Shown in pieces: positions 54,690 through 63,602 of a stretch of DNA of 64,000 bases (positions within the stretch are counted from its first letter, which is position 1; every line of letters begins with the position of its first letter). Source of the DNA: CAITJF01 sp032654645 (GTDB lineage: Bacteria > Pseudomonadota > Gammaproteobacteria > Burkholderiales > Gallionellaceae); NCBI GenBank assembly GCA_032654645.1, contig JAULAW010000004.1, forward strand, positions 1 through 64,000, given 5' to 3'. The position numbers and the translations under genes were made by a program. The notes beneath the pieces are model-generated. The model was not told the origin of the DNA, made no database searches, and was given only the letters and a program-made list of their open reading frames with translations.

Positions 54690-55660
54690 GACAATCCCTT
54701 CTCAAATTCACTCAGCGCATGCTGAATCCGCTCGTCGCGTTCGTTGCGCAAGCTTAAGATTAACGACAAAGGATCGACTGTTCCGGCAACGGGACTGATG
54801 TTCGGGTCATACCGCCAAATCTGCCAGCGGCAAGCACCGGGTTCGGGCGACGGTAAAGCGAGCATTCCCAATTTCTGCGCACGCTTCCATTGTTCGCTGC
54901 TGATGGCATAAACAGGATGTGCGGGTTCCGAAAGCAAGGTGGCATGAGCCAGCGCGCTTTCTCCGGCCAAACGCGATTGTTGCTGCACGGTGGGATTCTG
55001 CATCGCCCAGACGGCTTGCTTCACCGGATCGCGCAATAGCGGCAATGCCTTAGTCCAAACCGCCTGCGCATTGCCCTCAAACCGCAACCAACGCTCGCGC
55101 CCCACACCCACCACCGAGGCGAGTCCGGCATTTTCCAGTTCCTTCACCGCCCGCGACAAGGTCATGCTGGTGTAACCCAACCCGTCAGCCAATTCCGCCG
55201 GATGCACCTCCTCTTTCCACGGATTCAGTAACGCGCTAATCAGCAAAGCCTGCGTTGCCGGGCTTAATCCCTTGTCAGATGCTTCGCGTCGCTGGCGAAA
55301 ATACTCGCGCAGATCAATGCCCAAATCGGGCAGATAGAGTTGATTACCCGGAACGACAAAAGGCACACGCTGACCGACCAGCCGCTTGCGCTCGTAAGAA
55401 CTCAACACCGGTGTCACATAGATAGCCACTTCTCCGCTCGCTTTTTCCAGCGCATCTCTATCCTTGCGCACCTTGGCCGCGCTCGCAGCCTGATCGCGCG
55501 CCAACATCAACACATAATGCGCGCCCAGCAACTCAATGCTGGCAAACTCATAAGCGTCGTGCAGGAAATACGGCAAAACTGATTTTCCAGCCCAAGGCTT
55601 AACAGCTGCGGTCAGCCCCAGCGTATCCTGCAAATAGCGTTCGATATTTTCGTGGCGCAT
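54686..55660 (-). CDS. wHTH protein paired with the nucleotidyltransferase
   Basis: A 324-residue protein. The N-terminal part (about 1-120: PYFLHDAYEFASIELLGAHY, VAIYVTPVLSSYERKRLVG) is a compact alpha/beta domain. The central part has a MarR/Rok-type winged helix (HPAELADGLGYTSMTLSRAV, LENAGLASVVGVGRERWLRF). The C-terminal 100 residues are unassigned. It may repress its own operon and neutralise the nucleotidyltransferase, like AbiEi in type IV toxin-antitoxin systems; this is inferred from gene order and the 4-nt overlap. Confidence 0.75.
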   Translation of the reverse strand: MRHENIERYLQDTLGLTAAVKPWAGKSVLPYFLHDAYEFASIELLGAHYVLMLARDQAASAAKVRKDRDALEKASGEVAIYVTPVLSSYERKRLVGQRVPFVVPGNQLYLPDLGIDLREYFRQRREASDKGLSPATQALLISALLNPWKEEVHPAELADGLGYTSMTLSRAVKELENAGLASVVGVGRERWLRFEGNAQAVWTKALPLLRDPVKQAVWAMQNPTVQQQSRLAGESALAHATLLSEPAHPVYAISSEQWKRAQKLGMLALPSPEPGACRWQIWRYDPNISPVAGTVDPLSLILSLRNERDERIQHALSEFEKGLS

Positions 55661-55751
55661 GACAAACTATCAGTAACGTAGTTTTCGCACGATAACAACA
55701 ATCTAGTTATTGTGCAATATTTATGTTGTGTAGCAGTTATTGATTCGACTT

Positions 55752-57862
55752 CTACGCAAAAAACGCCCATGCGATTTTATAATCTGCTTCGCGGCTGGCG
55801 AGGGCGAATGGAGCGGTGTAGCTGCGGGTTCGTGTCTGCGGGCCGCCGGGTTGGGTGTCGTCGATTATGGTGGTAGTGACGATGCTGTCGGCGGGCAGGC
55901 TAAGTCCACGCCGAACACGTTGTTGTCGGCGAGGTACATTTTGACGCGCTGCTTCTCGCGGGTGTAATCGTCGTGGGGGATGAGTTGGCCAAGTTCTTTT
56001 TGTTTTCGCTGTAAATATTCTTCGGCCAGCTGGTTGATGGCTTCGTTCAAAAACGCAGCCGAGCCCATTGCCGGTTCGCATACGGTGAGCTGCAAAATAT
56101 CGTCAGCCTGCTTGAGGTCTTTCAATAATTCCTTCAGCGCATATTTCACCAGGCACTGGGTCAGCACTTCGGGGGTGTAATACGACGCGCTCTTTTCGCG
56201 TGCACGACCCGCCAGGCGGTAGATGAATTGGCCTTTGGGATGAATGCGCGGCTCGCCGTTAAACAGGGTTTCGTCTTTGCTGTAATTGGCCGCTTCGCGC
56301 GCGGGCACAAACCAGGCGGCGGCCAGCGGGTCGTAAGCGTCACCGTTGCCGCGTTCGGCGGGAGCTTCGTCATCTGGCTCTTCGTCGTCCCCGTCATTTT
56401 CTGGGTCAATTTCAGGCGTTTTGTTCTTGCCAGCCGATTTCACTTCATACAGCTCTTCTTCGGCAAAAAACCCCCGGAACGACAGCAGCGATTCGTACAC
56501 CGCGCCCAGTTGGTTGATGCCCAGTTGCGCGTAGGAGATGCGTCCAGCCTTGCCACGGCCTTTGGCCTCGGCCAGCGACATGAGTTTGATGACTTGCTGC
56601 ATCACTCGGTTGCGCAGCTTCACCGAGTTGAGAATTTTGAGTCTAGCCGGATCGAACAGGTGCCCCTGCAACGGAGCCAGCCGGAAACCATTGTTGTCGA
56701 TGAAAGTTACAGAATGCTGTCCTCCGGATTTGCCACTTACCGGAAAACCGTCCCAGATGAGGTTAAACAAGGCTTGCAGCGATTCGTGGATGTAGGTTCC
56801 ATCCAGTGCTTCCGGTGTGGTCAGCGACAGATTTTCCAGATCGCGCAGGTGTTCCAGACTGTAGCCGCGCAAGTACGCAGCGGCTTGCACCGGCGCATAA
56901 CCCAGCTCGGGACGCGCTTCCAGATACATCAAAAACAGCATGCGGTACATGAAGGTGAGGCATTCGCGCGATAGTTCGGCGGCGAGGTCAATGTCGTTGC
57001 GCTCGAAAACCTTTTCCTTGGCGACTTCGCGCTTGTAGCGGATGGCTTCATTGCCGATTAGCTCGATCGCTTCACGCAGCGCGTATTTGAGTGCGCCCGA
57101 CACGCCGAACGCGTGCTTGTGGGAGTTGCTGTCCAGCGTGTCGAGCAGCGCCATACCCTCAAGCGGCAGCACCGATTGTTTGCTGGCAAGGGCGGCGGCG
57201 GCACGAAATAATTTGTCATCGCGCGGGCCGAAGATTTCCGGCAGCTCGAAGCGCAGCAGTGCCTTGCGCGCCCATTTGCTGCGTTCGATCAGCAGCAGTT
57301 CGTTATGCCCGAGTAGCAATAACCAGCGCGGCGGATGGGTGTCGGCAAACACGATTTTGCTGACGGCAGTTTCCCAGTCGGTGTCGGGGAGAAAGGCGGG
57401 TTCGCTGTCGGGTATTTCGGTGATTGGCGATTCACGCGGGGCGAGCGGTGCGGCGTTTAACACGCACCAGTCATCTTCACTGGCCGACATTTCCATCGGT
57501 GCGAGGGCAATCACCAGCGCTGGATTGCCGTCCGCACTGCGGTAACAGGCCAGCACCGGCAAATCCCCCACTTCAAATGCCACTGTTTCCGGCTGCACGT
57601 CATAGCCCAGCGCAGGCAGCAATTGCTCGGCCAGTTCACGCAGCAAGGCAACGCGATCAGCCAGCGTGCGCGCCTTGAGGGTGCGGTCGCGCAAGCGGAA
57701 ATACTCTCCCGCCATACTTTTTAATTTTGCAGCAGGAGAAGCACTTCCAAGCTCTTGCCAACTGGCGAACAAGTCCTTGAGGTCGCTTTCCAACACTTCA
57801 TCCAGATAGTGCTGGCTGTAGAAGTCGTTGGAATTTTCAATACCGGTTAGCGGGAAGGCCAT
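55752..57862 (-). pseudogene. Eco57I-like adenine methylase, internally deleted (DrmMI-like)
   Basis: From ATG 57862, about 660 residues of a large N6-adenine methylase: a long helical N-terminal region, SASYYTPEVLTQCLVKYAL, and the SAM motif VCEPAMGSAAFLNEAINQ near residue 597. After NNVFGVDL (about 55905) the expected NPVAVELA-type continuation and catalytic NPPY motif are missing. Another frame then runs to a stop at 55752 with TAPFALASREADYKIAWAFF, possibly the true C-terminus. A central deletion of several hundred residues is therefore likely. Confidence 0.75.
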
Positions 57863-57872
57863 GAGATGTCCA

Positions 57873-58520
57873 TTAAGAAATCAATACCGCTGCGACCGTC
57901 AAATGGGCGCGTTCATCCAGCTCCAGCGTGGCGCTGACCCAGCGTTTGTATTCGTTAAACAGGGTGTCAATTTCACTCACCCGTTGGGTTTGTTTGTGCG
58001 CGGCGATTTTGGCCAAGGGGGTGTCGCTCACCGCTTGAAAATCGAGTTCGATCTGCTGGAGATGTTGGCCGCGCAGTTGGTCTAAACGCGCCAGTTCGGT
58101 GGCGGCACGTTCGCGCATTTTGACGCTGAATTGTTTTTGCGCTTGCACCATGCGTCTTCCGGCATGGTCAAGCGCGGACGGTAACAAGGCTTGCAGCGCT
58201 TTGGCGTCGAAGGGCTTTTCCGCATTGGGGAATTCTTCATGCCCGAGTCCGGTGGATTTAATCAGTTCATCAAAAGACAGCTCGCCCAACACCTTGCCAG
58301 TGTTATCTATTCGCACCGCAAACCAGTCGTTCAACACCGGCTGGCCGCGACGGTTAGGGATGAGCGCGGCGATCAGCACCAACGTTTCTCCGGCAGCAAT
58401 GCCGCGCGGCACGCGGATGACCGGCGCACGTTGGCGACCGACCAATGACAGCAACTTGAAATCGAGCCATTGCAGCATGGGATGCAATGCCCAGAGGTGA
58501 TGGATAACCCCTCCGTAGCG
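57873..58520 (-). pseudogene. C-terminal fragment of an SNF2-type helicase (DrmD-like)
   Basis: About 215 residues: HHLWALHPMLQWLDFKLL, GQPVLNDWFAVRIDNTG, LDQLRGQHLQQIELDF, RVSEIDTLFNEYKRW. This is the C-terminal accessory region of the long SNF2 helicases found beside Eco57I-like methylases, called DrmD in class 1 DISARM. The frame remains open to about 58523, where an in-frame stop occurs; the helicase motifs are not present. It ends 10 bp before the methylase gene, so the two were one operon. Confidence 0.65.
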
Positions 58521-58949
58521 GAATCAGATCAGCGTCGGCTGTGGCAACAATGGTGGCATGCGGCAAACCTGCTACTACCATTGGTTAATACTTGGGCCGT
58601 GGCGGACAACGAATGCGATATTTCACCTCTATCTGCGTCCCCGGTATACCAAGTATCCTCTGGCATGACTGCCGAATGGGAAGAAGCCGCTGCATACGCG
58701 GCATCCGAAGTGCAGGGCTTGATCGCGTCACTTTTCGCAGAGGGTGTGGTGGCACCTGTTGTTGGATTTCAATTACTGGATGATAGCGGGTGTGTAGTGG
58801 CCGAATCTGAATTGGCCTGGCCGTCAAAAAAAGTGGCTGTGCTCCTAGCCGGTTTTGAAGGCTCAATATTTGAATCCAATAATTGGAAAGCAGTAGTGAT
58901 AGGCACTGAAGGTCTGGACGCAACTTTGCGCGACCTGTTGAGGAAATGA
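58500..58949 (+). pseudogene. C-terminal fragment of a large DEAD/DEAH helicase
   Basis: About 149 residues: RRLWQQWWHAANLLLPL, SSGMTAEWEEAAAYAASEVQ, VVAESELAWPSKKVAVLL, FEGSIFESNNWKAVVIG. This pattern is typical of the extreme C-terminus of large helicases with a DUF1998-like region, in which a small nuclease-like fold closes the protein. ATG 58500 is incidental; the upstream portion is lost at the same point where the minus-strand SNF2 fragment starts. The UvrD gene follows after 10 bp. Confidence 0.6.
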
Positions 58950-58959
58950 GGAGGACGAA

Positions 58960-61047
58960 ATGCAGCAGCCGGTAAAAGTAGCGATATCAGATGACTGCTT
59001 GTGGTCTTTTGCTGCCATAGCAAGAGACCGACAGCAAGCTGCAATTAAATTCATTTCCCAGTTCCGCAAGAATCCAGCGTCTCCTGGTATCAACTACGAA
59101 AAAATTCAGAGTGCTGCCGACCCCAACATGCGTTCAGTGCGAATTGACCAGAACTATCGCGGCATTGTTCTAAAACCCGATACGGGGAATGTCTATTGTC
59201 TGCTATGGATTGATCGGCATGATGATGCCTATGAATGGGCAAAAACGCATAAGGTTGCGATCAATCCTGAAATTGGAAATATCCAGATATTTTCATCCAC
59301 CCACGAACGACCTGTGGAAGTGCCGCAGTCTTCCCTTGGCCGTAACGATTTATTCGCCCAATTGAAAGATCGAGAACTCCTTCGATTGGGGGTTCCTGCT
59401 GAAGCTTTGCCTATCGTGCGAGCGACAAGTTCTGAGGATGAGTTGAATGACTTGCAGAAGCGATTACCCGATGATGCCTTCGAGGCATTGTTTTTCTTTG
59501 TGGCCGGTGAGAGCTACGATGAACTGATACGCGAACGGGAAGCGCCAGAAACAGTAGATACTTGGGATTTTGCCGAGGCACTGAACCGCGATACCACGAA
59601 GCGTCATTTCGTGGTGATTACTGATGACAGCGATCTTGAGGCACTGTTGGCCGCTCCTCTCGCGAGTTGGCGGGTTTTCTTGCACCCCTCGCAGCGCAAG
59701 CTTATCGAGCGCGACTGGAATGGTGCGGTTCGTGTTCTTGGCGGCGCGGGTACCGGCAAGACGGTGGTGGCTATGCACCGGGCGGTTTGGCTTGCCCGTA
59801 AGCTGAAGGATATCTCCGGCAAACCCGTCCTTTTCACAACCTTCACCCGTACCCTGGCTGACGATATCAAAACTCAGATTGCGATGATTGCTTCGCCAGC
59901 CGAACGTGAACGGATTGAAGTCGTTAATATTGATCAATGGGCATCAGCATTGTTACGGCGTTTTGGTTATCGCCAGGAACTTTTGTTCGATGAAAAAAAG
60001 CGTAAGGATTTTTGGGTCAGGGCATTAACGCGTAAGCCTGAGGGTATCGAATATCTTGACTCATTTTATCGAGCTGAATTCGAACGTGTCGTACTACCGC
60101 AGGGTTGTGAGTCCGCCGAAGATTATATGAAGGCAACGCGTATTGGTCGGGGCGCTCAGCTTAGTCGCCCTCAGCGTGGATTGATGTGGCCAGTATTTGC
60201 TGAGTACCGGTCTCAGCTTCGAGCGGCAAATTATCGTGAGCCTGAGGAGGCGTACCGGGATGCCCTTGCATTGTTAAAGAATGAGAAAGGATCGTTAGGG
60301 ATTCATTCCGTTGTGGTGGATGAGACCCAGGATTTAAGCGCGGCTGCGCTCTCGCTATTGCGCGCGGCTGTGCCGCCAGGGGTAAATGATTTGTTTATTG
60401 TCGGTGATGCGCACCAGCGAATTTATCGCCACAAAGTAACCTTGTCCAAGGTCGGCATCGATATTAAAGGGCGTGGGCGCCGACTCAAAATCAACTATCG
60501 GACAACGGACGAAATTCGTCTTTGGGCTACAGCCCGACTAGCCAACTGTTCTATTGATGACCTTGATGGTCAGCCTGACACATTAGTGGGTTACCGATCA
60601 CTGACGCATGGCTCTAAACCCGAAGAAATAGCGAGTCATTCACGGGAAGATGAGCGCAAGTCAATCTTGGCTACCCTGGATCACCTGGATGCAGAAGGCT
60701 TTTCTCAACGAAGTATTTGCATCGTTGTCAGAACCAACGCTGAAGCAACTGAATATGCCAACTGGCTCGGTGCAGAGGGAAAGGCAGCGCTCAAGTTGGA
60801 TAAGAACACTGGTGATGACCAAGATAACCTAGGTATTCGCGTTGCGACCATGCACCGAGTTAAAGGTCTTGAGTTCGATGCGGTAATTATTGCCGGATAC
60901 CGAAATCCAGAATATTACGCAAATGCATTTGCTGAAGATAACGATGCTGGTGTTCTAGTGGACGCGCTAACCAATGAGCGATGCCTTTTACATGTTGCTG
61001 CAACGAGGGCAAAGAGATATTTGTTGGTTTCAACGATTGTGGATTAA
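58960..61047 (+). CDS. UvrD-like helicase with N-terminal RelE-like region
   Basis: A 695-residue protein. The N-terminal 100 residues (NYEKIQSAADPNMRSVRIDQ, NYRGIVLKPDTGNVYCLLWI, DRHDDAYEWAKTH) resemble RelE/ParE-type mRNA-interferase folds. Residues about 225-695 are a superfamily 1 helicase: VLGGAGTGKTVVAMHRA near 261, VVDETQDLSAAAL near 454, IVGDAHQRIYR, TMHRVKGLEFDAV and LHVAATRAKRYLLVS. The fusion is found in defence-associated loci next to large helicases. A preceding GAGGAGG supports ATG 58960. The reading frame is intact although its neighbours are broken. Confidence 0.87.
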   Translation: MQQPVKVAISDDCLWSFAAIARDRQQAAIKFISQFRKNPASPGINYEKIQSAADPNMRSVRIDQNYRGIVLKPDTGNVYCLLWIDRHDDAYEWAKTHKVAINPEIGNIQIFSSTHERPVEVPQSSLGRNDLFAQLKDRELLRLGVPAEALPIVRATSSEDELNDLQKRLPDDAFEALFFFVAGESYDELIREREAPETVDTWDFAEALNRDTTKRHFVVITDDSDLEALLAAPLASWRVFLHPSQRKLIERDWNGAVRVLGGAGTGKTVVAMHRAVWLARKLKDISGKPVLFTTFTRTLADDIKTQIAMIASPAERERIEVVNIDQWASALLRRFGYRQELLFDEKKRKDFWVRALTRKPEGIEYLDSFYRAEFERVVLPQGCESAEDYMKATRIGRGAQLSRPQRGLMWPVFAEYRSQLRAANYREPEEAYRDALALLKNEKGSLGIHSVVVDETQDLSAAALSLLRAAVPPGVNDLFIVGDAHQRIYRHKVTLSKVGIDIKGRGRRLKINYRTTDEIRLWATARLANCSIDDLDGQPDTLVGYRSLTHGSKPEEIASHSREDERKSILATLDHLDAEGFSQRSICIVVRTNAEATEYANWLGAEGKAALKLDKNTGDDQDNLGIRVATMHRVKGLEFDAVIIAGYRNPEYYANAFAEDNDAGVLVDALTNERCLLHVAATRAKRYLLVSTIVD

Positions 61048-61141
61048 GGAATCGGGGGCGAGAGTTCACTTGTTGTGGTCACTTGGTCAATCATCAACAA
61101 GCATGCCATCTTTATTCACTGTCCGAAAATTGAGGTCCACT

Positions 61142-62545
61142 ATGGTTATGCAAAATAATTCAAATGATACAGCTCTATCGGAAGCACTGCAGGCATGGGT
61201 TGATTGTTGTCTACTTCTCATAAAAAACGAACTGGAAAACCTAGTTCAGCGAATTGGATTTCCTACGTGGCACAAAGATAATGTTGGAAATTTCATAAAA
61301 CTACCCTGCCAAGTTTTCTATAAGGAGACCGAACTCCTTAAAATAATTTTTGAGAATAAAGAGTGGTTAAATGTCAAAAGAATTGGACTTGGCCACGTCA
61401 ATTTCGCAAAACATATTGGGGCGCTTATAGGAACACCCTATGGATCAAGAAGCTCTTTCTCGATTGATGATTTGTGCAGGCCACTATTGCCGACACTAAA
61501 AACTGATGGAAATAAGATTTATCTTGATACCGAGCATGATGCATCAAGAGCGGTGAGAAATCTCCTGGATGCTGTGAACAATGAGAATATTACAACCACC
61601 ACAGTCTGGCCAATAAGCGGTATTGGTGCACAGGAGGAAATTGTTCTTGATTCCCAAACTTCCTTTCGAAAACTTACGGATCAAGAAAAACTAAATTGCC
61701 TTGGATTCGATATTATTGAACCCACTGGCAATCCAAACATTGTTGAACGTGCGTATGCAAATTGGCATGGTTTGATTAGATGTGAGACTGTAAAGAAAGT
61801 TTTTGTGCCTCAAGATACTGTGCCCGCAGATTTCATGGAGAGGTTGTTAGCCAAAGAAACCACCCTTGAAGAATTCCTGTCGATCGTGCCACTCTTGGGA
61901 AATCAAGTTGCGTATCATGCGGGTGGATACCATTCAGCTCCTAGTTTTGAAACGAACGGTATTCTATCCAGAGGAACAACTGGATACACCACTGGGTCTA
62001 GCATTAGATTCATGGTTTCTGGCATCAGTGACACTCTAACAGAAGATAAAATTGCGATGCTTCAAGAGATATGGACACTAACGAGAAGTGTCGCAATTAA
62101 CAAAGAACAAAGGCGCGTTGTAAATGCAATGAAAAGACTTTATTACGCTGAAACGCGCCAAAAATCAGAAGATAAATTGATAGACTGCATGATTGCCGCC
62201 GAATCCCTTTACCTTGATGACGACAAGAATGAACTGAGTTATCGTCTTGCGCTTAATGCTGCTACGTGGCATGAGGAAAAAGACATGAAGAAAGAAGATG
62301 TCTACAACCTTTTTAAAAAGGCTTATACACTTAGAAGTAAAATTGTACATGGCTCAAGCGCAGACAAAGAGAAGGTAGACGATGTAGTCGGTAAAGTAAA
62401 AACAATACTACAGTCAGGAATTGTTAAGGCGTTCCAAAAATTAAGAAGTGGCTCATTTCCTCCTGAATGGACGAAGATATTACTTGAGGGCGCATCGAAA
62501 CATTCGGAGTTTGTCCAAATGCAAGGCGCGGAAAAGATTTCGTAG
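61142..62545 (+). CDS. Apea-like HEPN domain protein
   Basis: A 467-residue AT-rich protein of unknown overall function. The C-terminal region (about residues 330-430) fits an Apea-like HEPN domain: KLIDCMIAAESLYLDDDKNE, YRLALNAATWH and LRSKIVHGSS near 397, which supplies the Arg-x4-His motif of HEPN ribonucleases. The N-terminal 300 residues are not assigned. ATG 61142 has GAGG at 61132-61135 and is preferred to an in-frame opening farther upstream that overlaps the helicase gene. HEPN proteins are frequent effectors in defence islands. Confidence 0.75.
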   Translation: MVMQNNSNDTALSEALQAWVDCCLLLIKNELENLVQRIGFPTWHKDNVGNFIKLPCQVFYKETELLKIIFENKEWLNVKRIGLGHVNFAKHIGALIGTPYGSRSSFSIDDLCRPLLPTLKTDGNKIYLDTEHDASRAVRNLLDAVNNENITTTTVWPISGIGAQEEIVLDSQTSFRKLTDQEKLNCLGFDIIEPTGNPNIVERAYANWHGLIRCETVKKVFVPQDTVPADFMERLLAKETTLEEFLSIVPLLGNQVAYHAGGYHSAPSFETNGILSRGTTGYTTGSSIRFMVSGISDTLTEDKIAMLQEIWTLTRSVAINKEQRRVVNAMKRLYYAETRQKSEDKLIDCMIAAESLYLDDDKNELSYRLALNAATWHEEKDMKKEDVYNLFKKAYTLRSKIVHGSSADKEKVDDVVGKVKTILQSGIVKAFQKLRSGSFPPEWTKILLEGASKHSEFVQMQGAEKIS

Positions 62546-62741
62546 AGCCGCAATGTGTAATATGTAAGCAAGAAAACCAAGTTTCAGTGAATGGTAGTTC
62601 GAGTTACTCGCTCTTGAATTATGCGGAATTATTTAAATTAAAATAATTATGTCGGCTGGAATAATTCACCATAATTTCACCCACATTGGGTGTGGTGTGT
62701 TTCACCGCTGAACGTCTGGCCAATTTCCATCGTCGTCTATA

Positions 62742-63023
62742 CTACGGCGTCCTGACGATCAATTCCGCCCCATCATTCCTCGTGTTGTTCACCCGTGTTG
62801 AAACCGCATGCCAGGCAAACCATGCTGCCGCCAGCGGGCTTTGGGCAAGCCTGGCAATTTCATCGGCAGGCAATTCACGGCTGATCCATAACCTGGCAGC
62901 CTCGCCGGACAGTACGACGGGCTTCCTGTCATGCACCTCGCGTAAATCGCCATCCGCTTCCGCTGTGAGAATGGCGAAGCCCGGGATGTTTGCATGCAGG
63001 TTGGCTTCATAGAGTCCTGACAT
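62742..63023 (-). pseudogene. SRAP (YedK/HMCES) peptidase C-terminal fragment
   Basis: Ninety-three codons matching the C-terminal third of SOS-response-associated peptidases: LYEANLHANIPGFAILTAEA, REVHDRKPVVLSGEAARLWI, AVSTRVNNTRNDGAELI. The catalytic Cys2 and the DNA-binding core from the N-terminal two-thirds are missing. SRAP proteins shield abasic sites in single-stranded DNA. The gene is divergent from umuD, with the putative SOS site between them. Confidence 0.8.
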
Positions 63024-63057
63024 GAGTATCCGCTGTCGCGGATTATTTAGGGTCGAA

Positions 63058-63086
63058 TTGACTGGAGAACAAACGTTCAGTATCGT
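63058..63086 (+). promoter_or_regulatory. umuD promoter with GAAC-N4-GTTC palindrome
   Basis: TTGACT (63058-63063), a 17-bp spacer, then TATCGT (63081-63086). The perfect palindrome GAACAAACGTTC (63067-63078) lies within the spacer. It matches the LexA site known from Gram-positive bacteria (GAAC-N4-GTTC) rather than the CTGT-N8-ACAG box of enterobacteria. Location suits LexA-type repression of umuDC; this is inferred. Confidence 0.6.
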
Positions 63087-63125
63087 GGTGGCGACTGTTC
63101 TATATCCATCCGGGCAACACCCATC

Positions 63126-63593
63126 ATGGCAAGCCGCTTCCCCTTTTCTCTTTCAGCGCTCGACCGCAGCCACGAAGCCTGGCTGCCGGGCCTGCTTGCC
63201 CCGGTTCAACTTATTCCGCTGTTCGGCCACGCCGTCCCGGCAGGTTTTCCCTCCCCCGCCGACGATTATGTTGAAGACCGGCTCGATCTCAACCAGCTGC
63301 TGGTGCAGAACAAATCCGCCACCTTCTTCCTGCGTGTCAAGGGCGACTCGATGATCGACGCGGGAATCCATGATGGCGACATCATCGTGGTCGACCGCTC
63401 CATCGAACCCGCAGATCGCACCGTCGTGGTTGCCGTGATCGACGGCGAACTGACCATCAAGCGCCTGGTGAAGCGCGGCGACGTTGTCGAACTGCATGCC
63501 GAAAACCCCAAATACGCGCCGATCCGGTTCAAGGAAGGGCAGGTGCTGACCATCTGGGGTGTTGTCACCAGCGCAGTGCATCCGGTGAAGTAG
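63126..63593 (+). CDS. umuD: UmuD, self-cleaving subunit of DNA polymerase V
   Basis: A 155-residue S24-family protein. The self-cleavage site is VPAGFPSPADD (Ala39-Gly40, like Cys24-Gly25 in E. coli UmuD), the nucleophile is Ser75 in VKGDSMIDAGI and the general base is Lys112 in ELTIKRL. RecA-stimulated cleavage yields UmuD', which joins UmuC in error-prone translesion synthesis. umuC follows after 9 bp. The adjacent SRAP fragment is a common neighbour of SOS genes. Confidence 0.95.
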   Translation: MASRFPFSLSALDRSHEAWLPGLLAPVQLIPLFGHAVPAGFPSPADDYVEDRLDLNQLLVQNKSATFFLRVKGDSMIDAGIHDGDIIVVDRSIEPADRTVVVAVIDGELTIKRLVKRGDVVELHAENPKYAPIRFKEGQVLTIWGVVTSAVHPVK

Positions 63594-63602
63594 GCGCTCA
63601 CC

